Source: Bacteroidaceae bacterium HV4-6-C5C
GTDB taxonomy: Bacteria; Bacteroidota; Bacteroidia; Bacteroidales; Bacteroidaceae
DNA: 64,000 nt
NCBI GenBank assembly: GCA_007896885.1
Contig: VOIU01000003.1
Location: 62,001-126,000 of the forward strand
Direction: 5' to 3'
Part shown: positions 25,970 to 34,803 of the stretch, piece by piece
Layout of the letters: each line of letters begins with the position of its first letter
How positions within the stretch are numbered: position 1 is the stretch's first letter
Program-made: the position numbers and the translations under genes
The notes under the pieces: generated by a model
What the model saw: the letters and a program-made list of their open reading frames with translations, nothing else
Database searches by the model: none
Told to the model about the DNA's origin: nothing

Positions 25970-28428
25970 GTGCACAACGTGTGGGGGACACGCTTGCAAC
26001 TATTGACTGGCTATTGACAGATAGCCGTTCCTTGTGTTTTCCCGAAGAAACATTATTTTTTGCTTTGACCACAGTGCGTAGTGATGGTGCCCGATATATT
26101 GCGGATCTCTATTCGCGGGGTGTACGCAATTTTGTAATTAGTGAAGCGACTTCAATAGATACTCAACGGGATTCTTTTAGTTTTGATTATTATAAAGATG
26201 CTAATTTTCTGATAGTAGGCAATGTGCTAAAAGCTTTGCAAAAGCTCGCGGAATTACATCGTGAACAATTCCAAATTCCGGTAATTGGTATTACCGGAAG
26301 TAATGGTAAAACAATTGTAAAAGAGTGGTTGCATCAGTTACTTAGTCCTGATCATGTGATTAGTCGTTCTCCACGAAGTTACAACTCTCAAATCGGTGTT
26401 CCGTTATCCATTTGGCAAATGAATGAGAGTTCACAATTAGGCATTTTTGAAGCCGGTATATCCGAGCCTGGAGAAATGCGTGCATTGCAAACTATAATTC
26501 GTCCGACAATAGGGATATTAACGAACATAGGTGGAGCACATCAGGAAAATTTTTCTTCTTTGCAGGAAAAATGCATGGAAAAACTGAGTTTGTTCAAAGA
26601 TTGTGATGTGATTATTTATAATGGCGACAATGATTTTATGAGTAACTGCGTGGCGCAAGCTATGCTTAGCGCTCGTGAAATAGCATGGAGCCGGAAAGAT
26701 GCCGAACGCCCTTTATATATAAGCAAAGTTTTGAAGCAAGACGATTGTACTGTTATATCCTATCGCTATCTGGGCATGGAAAACACCTTTACTCTGCCTT
26801 TCATTGATCAAGCTTCTATTGAAAATGCACTCAACTGCCTCGGAGCGTGTGTTTATCTGATGCTTTCACCCGAGGATATTAGCAAACGGATGGCGAAGCT
26901 TGAGCCCGTAGCGATGCGCTTGGAAGTCAAAGAGGGGAAAAATGGATGTCTGTTGATTAATGATAGTTACAATTCCGATCTCGCTTCTTTGGATATTGCA
27001 CTGGACTTTTTGTACCGTCGTTCTTTGTCAAAAGGACTGAAACGTACCTTGATCCTTTCCGATATATTGGAAACGGGACAGTTACCTCCTGATTTGTATA
27101 GACAGGTTTCGCAGCTGGTCAACAATCGTGGTATTGAACGAATTATCGGTGTTGGACATGAAATTGCGTCATGCGAAACATGCTTTAATATTGAAAAGAT
27201 ATTCTATCCGAATACTGAAGCCTTATTGATTGCTGTCAGTCATGGAGACTTACGTTTAGAAAATGAAATCATTCTTATAAAAGGGGCACGTCGTTTCGGG
27301 TTTGATGCTTTGACGGAACTTTTAGAGAAAAAAGTCCATGAAACGATCCTCGAGGTGAACCTCGGAGCCATGATTGCCAACTTGAACTATTATAGGAGTA
27401 AGTTGAAGAAGGAGACAAAGATGGTTTGCATGGTGAAAGCTTCTGCTTACGGAGCCGGGTCGTATGAAATAGCCAAGACTTTACAAGAACATCATGTCGA
27501 TTATCTAGCCGTAGCTGTGGCGGATGAAGGTTCCGAATTACGTAAAGCGGGTATCACTGCCAGCATTATTATTATGAATCCTGAAATGACGGCATTCAAG
27601 ACTATGTTCGATTATAGCCTTGAGCCCGAAGTTTATAGCTTTCATTTACTCGAGTCACTCATTCGTGAAGCGGAAAAGGAAGGTATTACGAATTTCCCTG
27701 TTCATATTAAATTGGATACCGGAATGCACCGTTTAGGCTTTTCTTCGGAAGACATGCCTCGCCTGATTGAACGGTTGAAAGGACAGAATGCTGTCATTGC
27801 ACGTTCTGTTTTCTCTCACTTCGTGGGTAGTGATTCACCTAAGTTCGATGATTTTACCCGTCAGCAATTCGAAATGTTCGATCTCGCTTCTTTAACCTTG
27901 CAGGCTGCATTCCACCATAAAATCATACGGCATATTTGTAATTCGGCTGCCATAGAACGTTTTCCTGAGAAACAACTTGATATGGTGCGCTTGGGGATAG
28001 GTTTATATGGTGTTAGTCCTATTGATAATACGATAATAAACAATGTCAGTACTTTGCGTACGACTATTCTACAAGTACGTGATGTTCCTGCCGAAGACAC
28101 GGTAGGTTATAGTCGCAAAGGGTTGTTAAAGCGTCCATCGCGTATAGCTGCCATACCTATAGGATATGCAGACGGGTTGAATCGCCATTTAGGGAACGGA
28201 CATGCTTATTGTCTGGTGAATGGAATGCGTGCTCCCTATGTGGGTAATATATGTATGGATGTTTGTATGATTGATGTGACCGATATTAATTGCGCAGAGG
28301 GGGATTCTGTTGAAATCTTCGGTGATCATTTGCCGATAACAGTCCTCTCCGATGTGTTGGGTACTATTCCTTATGAAGTGTTGACAAGCATATCGACACG
28401 CGTGAAGAGAATCTATTTTCAGGATTAA
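25933..28428 (+). CDS. murF-alr: Bifunctional MurF ligase / alanine racemase
   Basis: Cytoplasmic peptidoglycan enzyme, 831 residues, fusing two activities: ATP-dependent addition of D-Ala-D-Ala to UDP-MurNAc-tripeptide, and PLP-dependent production of D-alanine. Residues 1 to about 460 are MurF, with the P-loop GITGSNGKT (K126) and the central ENALNCLGA region; from about 470 alanine racemase, with the PLP lysine K502 (VKASAYGAG) and the catalytic tyrosine Y726 (VGYSRKG). The fusion is known in Bacteroidetes. The ATG is preceded by GAGAGAAAT within the upstream gene, a plausible ribosome site. A fused enzyme could hand D-Ala locally to the D-Ala-D-Ala pathway. Confidence 0.93.
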   Translation: MSYTIESISERIGAQRVGDTLATIDWLLTDSRSLCFPEETLFFALTTVRSDGARYIADLYSRGVRNFVISEATSIDTQRDSFSFDYYKDANFLIVGNVLKALQKLAELHREQFQIPVIGITGSNGKTIVKEWLHQLLSPDHVISRSPRSYNSQIGVPLSIWQMNESSQLGIFEAGISEPGEMRALQTIIRPTIGILTNIGGAHQENFSSLQEKCMEKLSLFKDCDVIIYNGDNDFMSNCVAQAMLSAREIAWSRKDAERPLYISKVLKQDDCTVISYRYLGMENTFTLPFIDQASIENALNCLGACVYLMLSPEDISKRMAKLEPVAMRLEVKEGKNGCLLINDSYNSDLASLDIALDFLYRRSLSKGLKRTLILSDILETGQLPPDLYRQVSQLVNNRGIERIIGVGHEIASCETCFNIEKIFYPNTEALLIAVSHGDLRLENEIILIKGARRFGFDALTELLEKKVHETILEVNLGAMIANLNYYRSKLKKETKMVCMVKASAYGAGSYEIAKTLQEHHVDYLAVAVADEGSELRKAGITASIIIMNPEMTAFKTMFDYSLEPEVYSFHLLESLIREAEKEGITNFPVHIKLDTGMHRLGFSSEDMPRLIERLKGQNAVIARSVFSHFVGSDSPKFDDFTRQQFEMFDLASLTLQAAFHHKIIRHICNSAAIERFPEKQLDMVRLGIGLYGVSPIDNTIINNVSTLRTTILQVRDVPAEDTVGYSRKGLLKRPSRIAAIPIGYADGLNRHLGNGHAYCLVNGMRAPYVGNICMDVCMIDVTDINCAEGDSVEIFGDHLPITVLSDVLGTIPYEVLTSISTRVKRIYFQD

Positions 28429-28492
28429 AAAGAGAAGAGCTATACTTTTGTTGTTTTCTTTTGTGATTTGATTACTTTTAGTCTATCTTCTG

Positions 28493-28522
28493 TTGTCCAT
28501 TCATAATAAAACTCTATTTTTG
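28493..28522 (+). promoter_or_regulatory. Promoter of tatA-tatC-pncB
   Basis: TTG at 28493-28495, a 19-base spacer and TATTTTTG at 28515-28522, a full match to the Bacteroides sigma consensus. The context AAAACTCTATTTTTGTA is nearly the same as at 34514-34530. Confidence 0.75.
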
Positions 28523-28546
28523 TAGCCAAATTAAAGAACAAGTACT

Positions 28547-28774
28547 ATGACAAATTTACTTTTATTGGGCTTTTTGCCTAGCGGATCCGAATGGATCATT
28601 CTCGCTGCTCTCATTTTATTATTCTTCGGTGGAAAAAAGATTCCGGAATTGATGAAAGGACTTGGAAAAGGAGTGAAAAGCTTTAAAGAAGGTGTAAACG
28701 AAGCTAAAGACGAAATCAATAAGGCTAAGGAAGATTTGGATAAACCGGCTGATAACGCAGCTAAAAAAGAATAA
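28547..28774 (+). CDS. tatA: Twin-arginine translocase subunit TatA
   Basis: Pore-forming subunit of the Tat pathway for folded proteins, 75 residues: one membrane helix (about 14-28, [14 protein letters not shown]), the FGGKKIPEL hinge with the conserved Phe-Gly, then an amphipathic helix ([14 protein letters not shown]) and a charged tail. It precedes tatC by 64 bases; no separate tatB is seen, so this appears to be a TatAC-type system. Confidence 0.94.
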   Translation: MTNLLLLGFLPSGSEWIILAALILLFFGGKKIPELMKGLGKGVKSFKEGVNEAKDEINKAKEDLDKPADNAAKKE

Positions 28775-28838
28775 GATTATCCGCGCTTCACGGATTTATT
28801 TTCTATGCATGATGTCAATTTGAGTATCCTTCTGTAGT

Positions 28839-29648
28839 ATGGCTGAAAAAGAACTGACCTTTTGGGATCATTTGGATGAACTGCGATGGGTGCTTATGCG
28901 CATACTCGTGGTGTGGTTTGTGTTGGCGGTAGGCTATTTTATAGCCATGCCATGGCTTTTTGATAAAGTGATATTGGCGCCATGCCATAACGACTTTGTT
29001 TTTTACGATGTCTTGCGTTATGTAGGTCAGGTTTTTCACATGGATGATGATTTCTTTACGCAAGACTTTCATGTCAAGCTGATTAATATAAATCTGGCTG
29101 CTCCTTTCTTTATTCAGATATCCACAGCTTTTTGGATGTCGGTGGTTACTGCTGCTCCTTATCTGTTTTTCGAAATCTGGCGTTTTATCAGCCCGGCTTT
29201 ATATCCAAATGAACGTAAAGGGGTTATGAAAGCATTGTGGATTGGTACGGTGATGTTTTACGTCGGGGTATTGCTGGGTTATTTTATGGTTTATCCTCTA
29301 ACACTCCGTTTCTTGGCCACTTATCAGTTGAGTGTGGAAGTAGAGAACCAAATATCTCTGAATTCCTATATTGATAATTTCATGATGCTGGTTCTTTGTA
29401 TGGGACTGGCTTTCGAATTACCTTTGGTCACTTGGCTACTTTCGTTGATGGGCATTGTGCATAAATCTTTTCTGCGCAAGTACCGTCGCCATGCTGTCAT
29501 TATTATTGTTTTTGTGGCAGCGGTTATTACACCTACGGGTGATCCTTTTACATTGACTGTGGTTTCGGTTCCTCTTTACCTGCTCTATGAGTTGAGCATC
29601 CTGATGATAAAGGATAAGAAAACGGATATAAATGAGACAGCTGATTAA
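28839..29648 (+). CDS. tatC: Twin-arginine translocase subunit TatC
   Basis: Receptor subunit for twin-arginine signal peptides, 269 residues, six predicted membrane helices. The N-terminal TFWDHLDELRWVLMRI segment is the signal-peptide contact region, and the glutamate-bearing FEIWRFISPALYPNERK is the second conserved site. The insertion between helices 1 and 2 (about residues 45-85) is longer than in E. coli. Its 3' end overlaps pncB by 17 bases. Confidence 0.94.
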   Translation: MAEKELTFWDHLDELRWVLMRILVVWFVLAVGYFIAMPWLFDKVILAPCHNDFVFYDVLRYVGQVFHMDDDFFTQDFHVKLININLAAPFFIQISTAFWMSVVTAAPYLFFEIWRFISPALYPNERKGVMKALWIGTVMFYVGVLLGYFMVYPLTLRFLATYQLSVEVENQISLNSYIDNFMMLVLCMGLAFELPLVTWLLSLMGIVHKSFLRKYRRHAVIIIVFVAAVITPTGDPFTLTVVSVPLYLLYELSILMIKDKKTDINETAD

Positions 29649-30840
29649 TCATTTTACTGACGACGACTTGTACAAGTTCACAATGTGCTGTGCGGTTATC
29701 GACAATTTCCCCAGGGCACAGGTGAAATATTCCTTTACCGACAGGGACAATACGGTATATCCTGCCGGATTTGACTGTGAATTGATGAAACAGATTGCCT
29801 TGCTTGAGCGGGTTATTATCACCGATGAAGAGATTGACTTCATGATTCGGAAATGTTATTATATTCCTCATTGGTTTTACAAGTATCTGAAAGGATATCG
29901 TTTCAATCGTAAATGGGTAAAGGTTTCGCAAGATGAAGAAGGGCATTTGCACGTGGAGTTTGAAGGAAGTTGGGCTGATACGATATTATTGGAAGTAAAA
30001 GTCCTAGCCATTATCTCTGAACTTTATTATATTATGACCGGAGAATGTCGTCGTTTTGATTACGTTGATTATTATCAAAGATCATATACCAAGGCACAGC
30101 GTCTCCTTGAAACGGGTTGTATATACAGTGACTTCGGGACTCGGCGGCGGGCTTCTTTTGAAGCCGAAGACACAGTTGTCAGAGCTATGAGAGATTGCTA
30201 CGATAGCCGCCAGTGGGAGGGGAAATTCGTAGGTACGAGCAATGTCTATTTTGCTATGAAGTATGATTTGTTGCCGGTAGGGACTATGGCACACGAATTT
30301 ATCTGTGCAATAGGGGGTATGTATGGAGCTCCCATGGCCAATCATATTGCAATGAATTCATGGCGAAACACTTTTCGAGGTGCACTGGGAACGTATCTGT
30401 ATGATAGTTTTGGCTGGGATATCTTCAGTCTCAATTTTTCGGAAGACTTTGCAAATCTCTTTAAAGGACTTAGAATAGATAGTGGCGACAATTATGAGCA
30501 ATTGCAAAAGATTGTAGCAAAATACAAGTCGTTCGGGATAGACCCCAAGTCGAAACAAGTCACTTTTAGTAATGCTCTTAATACAGAGACAGCTATAGAA
30601 ATACAGCAATATGCAAAAGATTATTGTCAGCCCTCATTTGGTATAGGGACACATTTTACAAATGATTTCGAAGGTGTAAAACCGATGAATATTGTGATCA
30701 AACTTGTAGCGGCAAAGATCACCGAATTATGGACTTTTTATAATGATACTTGTAAAATAAGCGAAGATAAAGGTAAACATACCGGTAAACCTGAAGTTAT
30801 CAAACGCTTCATGGAGACCCTAAATATAAATGTGGAATGA
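29632..30840 (+). CDS. pncB: Nicotinate phosphoribosyltransferase
   Basis: Makes nicotinate mononucleotide from nicotinate and PRPP, the salvage entry to NAD; cytoplasmic, 402 residues. Family motifs: DFGTRRRASF near residue 164, GTSNVYFA with MAHEFICAIG near 200-225, LRIDSGD near 279 and FGIGTHFTND near 340. The catalytic His lies in the GTMAHEF segment. Overlap of 17 bases with tatC implies one transcript and coupled translation; I know of no functional reason for the pairing. Confidence 0.93.
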   Translation: MRQLINHFTDDDLYKFTMCCAVIDNFPRAQVKYSFTDRDNTVYPAGFDCELMKQIALLERVIITDEEIDFMIRKCYYIPHWFYKYLKGYRFNRKWVKVSQDEEGHLHVEFEGSWADTILLEVKVLAIISELYYIMTGECRRFDYVDYYQRSYTKAQRLLETGCIYSDFGTRRRASFEAEDTVVRAMRDCYDSRQWEGKFVGTSNVYFAMKYDLLPVGTMAHEFICAIGGMYGAPMANHIAMNSWRNTFRGALGTYLYDSFGWDIFSLNFSEDFANLFKGLRIDSGDNYEQLQKIVAKYKSFGIDPKSKQVTFSNALNTETAIEIQQYAKDYCQPSFGIGTHFTNDFEGVKPMNIVIKLVAAKITELWTFYNDTCKISEDKGKHTGKPEVIKRFMETLNINVE

Positions 30841-30911
30841 TATAAAAGCGATAATATCATTTCTTAGTTTACAAATCTTTTGCTCATGACGAGTGTTAGG
30901 CGATAATCTTT

Positions 30912-30919
30912 TATCTTTG
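30912..30919 (+). promoter_or_regulatory. -7 box directly at the helicase start codon
   Basis: TATCTTTG matches the Bacteroides -7 consensus but ends only four bases before ATG 30924, and no well-spaced TTG is present. If used, transcription would begin at or within the start codon. Confidence 0.4.
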
Positions 30920-30923
30920 TTCT

Positions 30924-33900
30924 ATGAATAATGAGGTACAAGAAAATTACGCTCTATTGTCTGCCCTCATACGGCAGAAAGATCTTCCACTCATACCTGT
31001 ATATCGCCAATTCCGTGGATTATTGGAGCACCTCTGTCGCACACAAATTCCCGAAGGCAACCTGCAATTCACCGACTTGTCTGCGCGTATCAGCTTCGTG
31101 TCGTCGAAAATAAATCTTTCCGTTCCCGAGCAAAACCGTCTTCATACGGTCCGGTTAACGTCGAATGTCCTATTGAATGGCGAAGGAAACTTTTCTTCTG
31201 AAGTTGTGCTTCGGGATGCCAAAACGCTGGCATTTTTTATTAAAAAATTAAGTGGTGAAGAAATTCCTGACGAACTTTATCATTTGCTTCCAAGGGCGGA
31301 TGCAACTTATCTTGTCAACCCTCCTACAAGTGAGAGAGTAAAGCAGATGCGTGTCTGTTTTCAATATTCGGATGAGCAATATCTTTATGTACGCCCCTCG
31401 GAAACGATTTCCGATGACTTTCTAAAGGTTCGTTATAATATTCCTCAGATTAATGAAGAGTTTAGTGAAACCTGCAAAATATTATGGAAACATGCCCAAT
31501 TGAACTTATTGGATGTTTCCATTGACCGGAATGGTATTCTAACCCCTTCTTTCATTATACTGGAACCTGATTACCTGATTGATATCAGTTCGTTGGCTGA
31601 ATGCTTTAGAGAGTATGGACATCATCCTGCTAATTATTTATTAGCGCGTTTTCAGAGTCCTGATAATACGCGACCGCTTTTGTTGGGTAATATTGCCAAT
31701 CTCTTTTTGGATGAATGGATTCATTCGAAAACGGAGCCTGACTATATGGCTTGTATGAAAAAGGCATTTCGTACTTACCCCATAGAATTGGCTGCATGTC
31801 CGGACTTACTTGATCGCCAGAAGGAAAAAGCGTTTTTCGATGACTGTAAACGTCATTTCGAGCATATTCGTGCTACTGTGCAGGATACTTTTTCAATGCC
31901 CGGTTATGATCTTGATAAAGCGAATGCCGTGCTCGAACCCTCATATATTTGCGAAGCTTTAGGATTGCAAGGGCGTTTAGATTATATGCAGCAAGATATG
32001 TCCGCCTTTATAGAAATGAAATCGGGAAAAGCCGATGAATATTCCATACAGGGCAAGGTTGAACCTAAGGAAAATAACAGGGTGCAAATGCTGTTGTATC
32101 AGGCTGTGTTGGAATATTCCATGGGGATGGATCATCGCAAAGTCAGAGCCTATTTGCTGTACACCCGTTATCCTTTGTTATATCCAGCCCGTTCTTCCTG
32201 GGCTATGGTTCGCCGTGTGATGGATGTTCGTAACCGTATTGTTGCTACGGAATATTCCATTCAGTTGAGAAATGCGATATCCTATACTGCGGAACGTTTG
32301 GAAGAATTAGATCCGGAAGTTTTGAATGAGCGTCAACTGGATAATATACTTTGGAAAAGGTATCTTTACCCATCAATCTATAAGGTTAAAGAGCGTATAG
32401 AGGCGCTTTCCTCTTTGGAGCGAAGCTATTTTTATTCACTTTATAATTTCATAACCAAAGAGCTCTATACTTCAAAGACAGGTGATGTGGATCGTGAAGG
32501 TTGCACCGGGGCATCTTCTCTTTGGCTTGCTACTTTGGATGAAAAATTGGATGCGGGAGAAATTATATACGATCTCCGGATTAAAGAGAGCCATGCTACT
32601 GAAACCCATAAACCTTTTATCACACTCACCCGGATTTCACAAAATGCAGTTGCTGAAAAGACTTTGAATCTTCAGCTTCAAACTGAAATACAATCTACAC
32701 AGGATCAAGATCGTGCTACAGTTCGATTAAAACCAAAATATTCATCGGCTATAGAAGAGCCTGTGACATTACCGAACTTTCGTGAAGGTGATGCTATTGT
32801 ATTGTACGAGCGGAATAAGTCTACAGATAATGTGACCAATAGAATGGTGTTTAAAGGCAATATAGAACGGATGGATAACGACGATATACGTGTCCGGCTC
32901 CGCGCTTCCCAGCAAAATATTGCCGTGCTACCTGAAAATAGTTATTATGCTATTGAACATGACTATATGGATACTGCATTTAGAGGTATGTATAATGGAC
33001 TTGCCAATTTTCTTTCAGCAAATAAAGACAGACGCGATTTATTGCTTGCACAGCGTGAACCTCAGTTTGACCGGGAGCTTGATCCCAAAATAGAATCAGC
33101 TACGAACGATTTTGAACGTGTGATATTGAAGGCTCGTGCAGCAAAAGACTTTTTCTTATTGGTTGGACCTCCCGGAACAGGTAAGACATCACACGCTTTG
33201 CGTGGAATGGTTGAAGCTTTTCACTGTGAGGAAAAACAATTGCTATTACTATCATATACCAATCGTGCTGTCGACGAAATTTGTAAGGCTTTGGTCGGTA
33301 TAACTCCCGAGCTTGACTTTATCCGCATAGGTAACGAACTGTCTTGTGAGCCTGCCTACCGAAAATATCTAATAGAAAATGTTCTGGATTTATGTTCTAC
33401 CCGCCGTGAAGTACAGAAGCGTATTCAAAAATGTACGGTGTTTGTCGGAACGGTTGCTACACTTTCTTCTAAAACAGAAATATTCAGGCTGAAAACTTTT
33501 GATGTGGCAATTATAGATGAGGCTACACAAATACTCGAGCCACAATTGCTAGGTTTGCTATGCCACCGGACTGATGCCGGGAAAAATGCTATTGGTAAAT
33601 TTATACTTATCGGAGACTATAAGCAGTTGCCGGCGGTAGTGCTACAGTCTGATGAACAATGTGAGATATATGACAATTCTTTAAGAGAGGCAGGTTTGGT
33701 AAATTTAAAAAATTCTCTCTTCGAAAGGTTGTATAAAACAGTTTCTTCAAATGCTCATGCTTGTGATATGCTTTGTAAGCAAGGACGTATGCATCCGGTG
33801 ATCGCTTCGTTTCCAAATAAAGCGTTCTATGGAGGTAGATTAAAATCAGTCGGTCTTCCTCATCAACAACAGTCTTCCATTCCAACATTAGCTAGTAGTG

Positions 33901-34466
33901 GGCAGGATGTGTTTGAAGAAAGATTACTTCACCGAGTTTCGTTTATTCCTTCGGTTCCCGAATCATTTATCTGTTCTCCAAAAGTGAATCATTCCGAAGC
34001 TATTATTGTAGCTCATTTGGCTAAGGCTGTTTATCAACAATATGCTAAGGATGGTATGGCGGATGATGAAGAACAAAAATGTATTGAAAATGGCTTTAAT
34101 CCTTCTGTTTTAGGTATTATTGCTCCCTATCGGAGCCAGATTGCGTTGATTCGTAAAGAAATAGCAGCATTGGAAATTCCTGCATTGAATGAAGTCTTGA
34201 TTGACACGGTAGAACGTTTCCAAGGTAGTGAGCGGGATGTGATTATCTATTCTTTCTGCGTGAACCGCCTCTATCAGCTAAAATATCTTTCTAATATAAC
34301 CGAAGAAAACGGGGTATTAATAGATCGTAAACTAAATGTCGCTTTGACCCGGGCACGCAAGCAAATGTTTATTACCGGAGTACCTGAATTGATGAAAAGA
34401 GATCCTATTTATAGCAAATTGTTAACTCATATTTCAGAAATAGACACGGACTTTAGTAATTCTTAA
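30924..34466 (+). CDS. Dna2-like nuclease-helicase (PD-(D/E)XK plus SF1 helicase)
   Basis: 1180 residues, probably cytoplasmic DNA processing. About 320-440 holds a PD-(D/E)XK nuclease core: D353 (GRLDYM), E364 and K366 (FIEMKSGK), and a following QMLLYQAVL helix. About 600-690 looks like a small beta domain (EGDAIVLYERN). From about 740 an SF1B helicase of the Upf1/Dna2 type follows: Walker A GPPGTGKTS (K754), Walker B IIDEATQ, GDYKQLPAV, IAPYRSQ, DTVERFQGSERDVI and LNVALTRARKQ. The order matches Dna2, but the cysteine cluster of Dna2/Cas4 nucleases is not evident (one Cys before D353 and no CxxC after). Role in repair or replication fork processing is inferred; a defence role cannot be excluded, but no defence genes adjoin it. 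Confidence 0.82.
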   Translation: MNNEVQENYALLSALIRQKDLPLIPVYRQFRGLLEHLCRTQIPEGNLQFTDLSARISFVSSKINLSVPEQNRLHTVRLTSNVLLNGEGNFSSEVVLRDAKTLAFFIKKLSGEEIPDELYHLLPRADATYLVNPPTSERVKQMRVCFQYSDEQYLYVRPSETISDDFLKVRYNIPQINEEFSETCKILWKHAQLNLLDVSIDRNGILTPSFIILEPDYLIDISSLAECFREYGHHPANYLLARFQSPDNTRPLLLGNIANLFLDEWIHSKTEPDYMACMKKAFRTYPIELAACPDLLDRQKEKAFFDDCKRHFEHIRATVQDTFSMPGYDLDKANAVLEPSYICEALGLQGRLDYMQQDMSAFIEMKSGKADEYSIQGKVEPKENNRVQMLLYQAVLEYSMGMDHRKVRAYLLYTRYPLLYPARSSWAMVRRVMDVRNRIVATEYSIQLRNAISYTAERLEELDPEVLNERQLDNILWKRYLYPSIYKVKERIEALSSLERSYFYSLYNFITKELYTSKTGDVDREGCTGASSLWLATLDEKLDAGEIIYDLRIKESHATETHKPFITLTRISQNAVAEKTLNLQLQTEIQSTQDQDRATVRLKPKYSSAIEEPVTLPNFREGDAIVLYERNKSTDNVTNRMVFKGNIERMDNDDIRVRLRASQQNIAVLPENSYYAIEHDYMDTAFRGMYNGLANFLSANKDRRDLLLAQREPQFDRELDPKIESATNDFERVILKARAAKDFFLLVGPPGTGKTSHALRGMVEAFHCEEKQLLLLSYTNRAVDEICKALVGITPELDFIRIGNELSCEPAYRKYLIENVLDLCSTRREVQKRIQKCTVFVGTVATLSSKTEIFRLKTFDVAIIDEATQILEPQLLGLLCHRTDAGKNAIGKFILIGDYKQLPAVVLQSDEQCEIYDNSLREAGLVNLKNSLFERLYKTVSSNAHACDMLCKQGRMHPVIASFPNKAFYGGRLKSVGLPHQQQSSIPTLASSGQDVFEERLLHRVSFIPSVPESFICSPKVNHSEAIIVAHLAKAVYQQYAKDGMADDEEQKCIENGFNPSVLGIIAPYRSQIALIRKEIAALEIPALNEVLIDTVERFQGSERDVIIYSFCVNRLYQLKYLSNITEENGVLIDRKLNVALTRARKQMFITGVPELMKRDPIYSKLLTHISEIDTDFSNS

Positions 34467-34501
34467 GCATAATTTTGCCCTTTATATCTTTTGTTAATAC
34501 C

Positions 34502-34528
34502 TTGGTATAATATAAAACTCTACTTTTG
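34502..34528 (+). promoter_or_regulatory. Promoter of a short transcript
   Basis: TTG 34502-34504 and TACTTTTG 34521-34528, spaced by 16 bases, shorter than usual. The wider context AAAACTCTACTTTTGTA is almost identical to that of the tatA promoter, which supports real promoter function. Confidence 0.5.
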
Positions 34529-34533
34529 TACCA

Positions 34534-34602
34534 CGTTTTTTTCATAGAGATTTAGATTTAAGGTTAGAAGAATTGTGGAAGTCGTGAGACTTCCCTTTTT
34601 TT
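34534..34602 (+). ncRNA. Candidate small RNA of about 65-70 bases
   Basis: From the predicted start near 34534 the sequence runs with no open frame to a strong intrinsic terminator: stem GGAAGTC (34577-34583), loop GTGA, GACTTCC (34588-34594), then CTTTTTTTA. The unit sits between the helicase stop and the ExuT-type transporter gene. Alternatives: the terminator serves the helicase gene and the promoter is fortuitous, or the unit is an attenuated leader for the transporter, whose own promoter box appears later, at 34765-34772. I do not recognise a named RNA family. Confidence 0.45.
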
Positions 34603-34803
34603 ATTTTAGCACTTTCCTTCTTGTAGCTAATCTTTCAGTTTTATTTCTTCTCATAATATCTTATTCTTTCATATTGTACTGGTTTTGTTCATTCTAAAAA
34701 GTGAAAAAATCAATAAATGCAACATTTTAAGCATTATTTGTACTATTTTGTAGCCGCAAATATGTATTTTTGAAGCTCAAAATATTAATTATTAATCAAT
34801 CAC

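Noticed and set aside
28547..28838. A hidden tatB between tatA and tatC
   Set aside because: The 64-base gap is too short for a gene, and many Bacteroidetes carry only TatA and TatC.
31900..32100. Calling the helicase fusion a Cas4/CRISPR adaptation protein
   Set aside because: Nuclease core is Dna2-like, the cysteine cluster is missing and no CRISPR genes or repeats are present.
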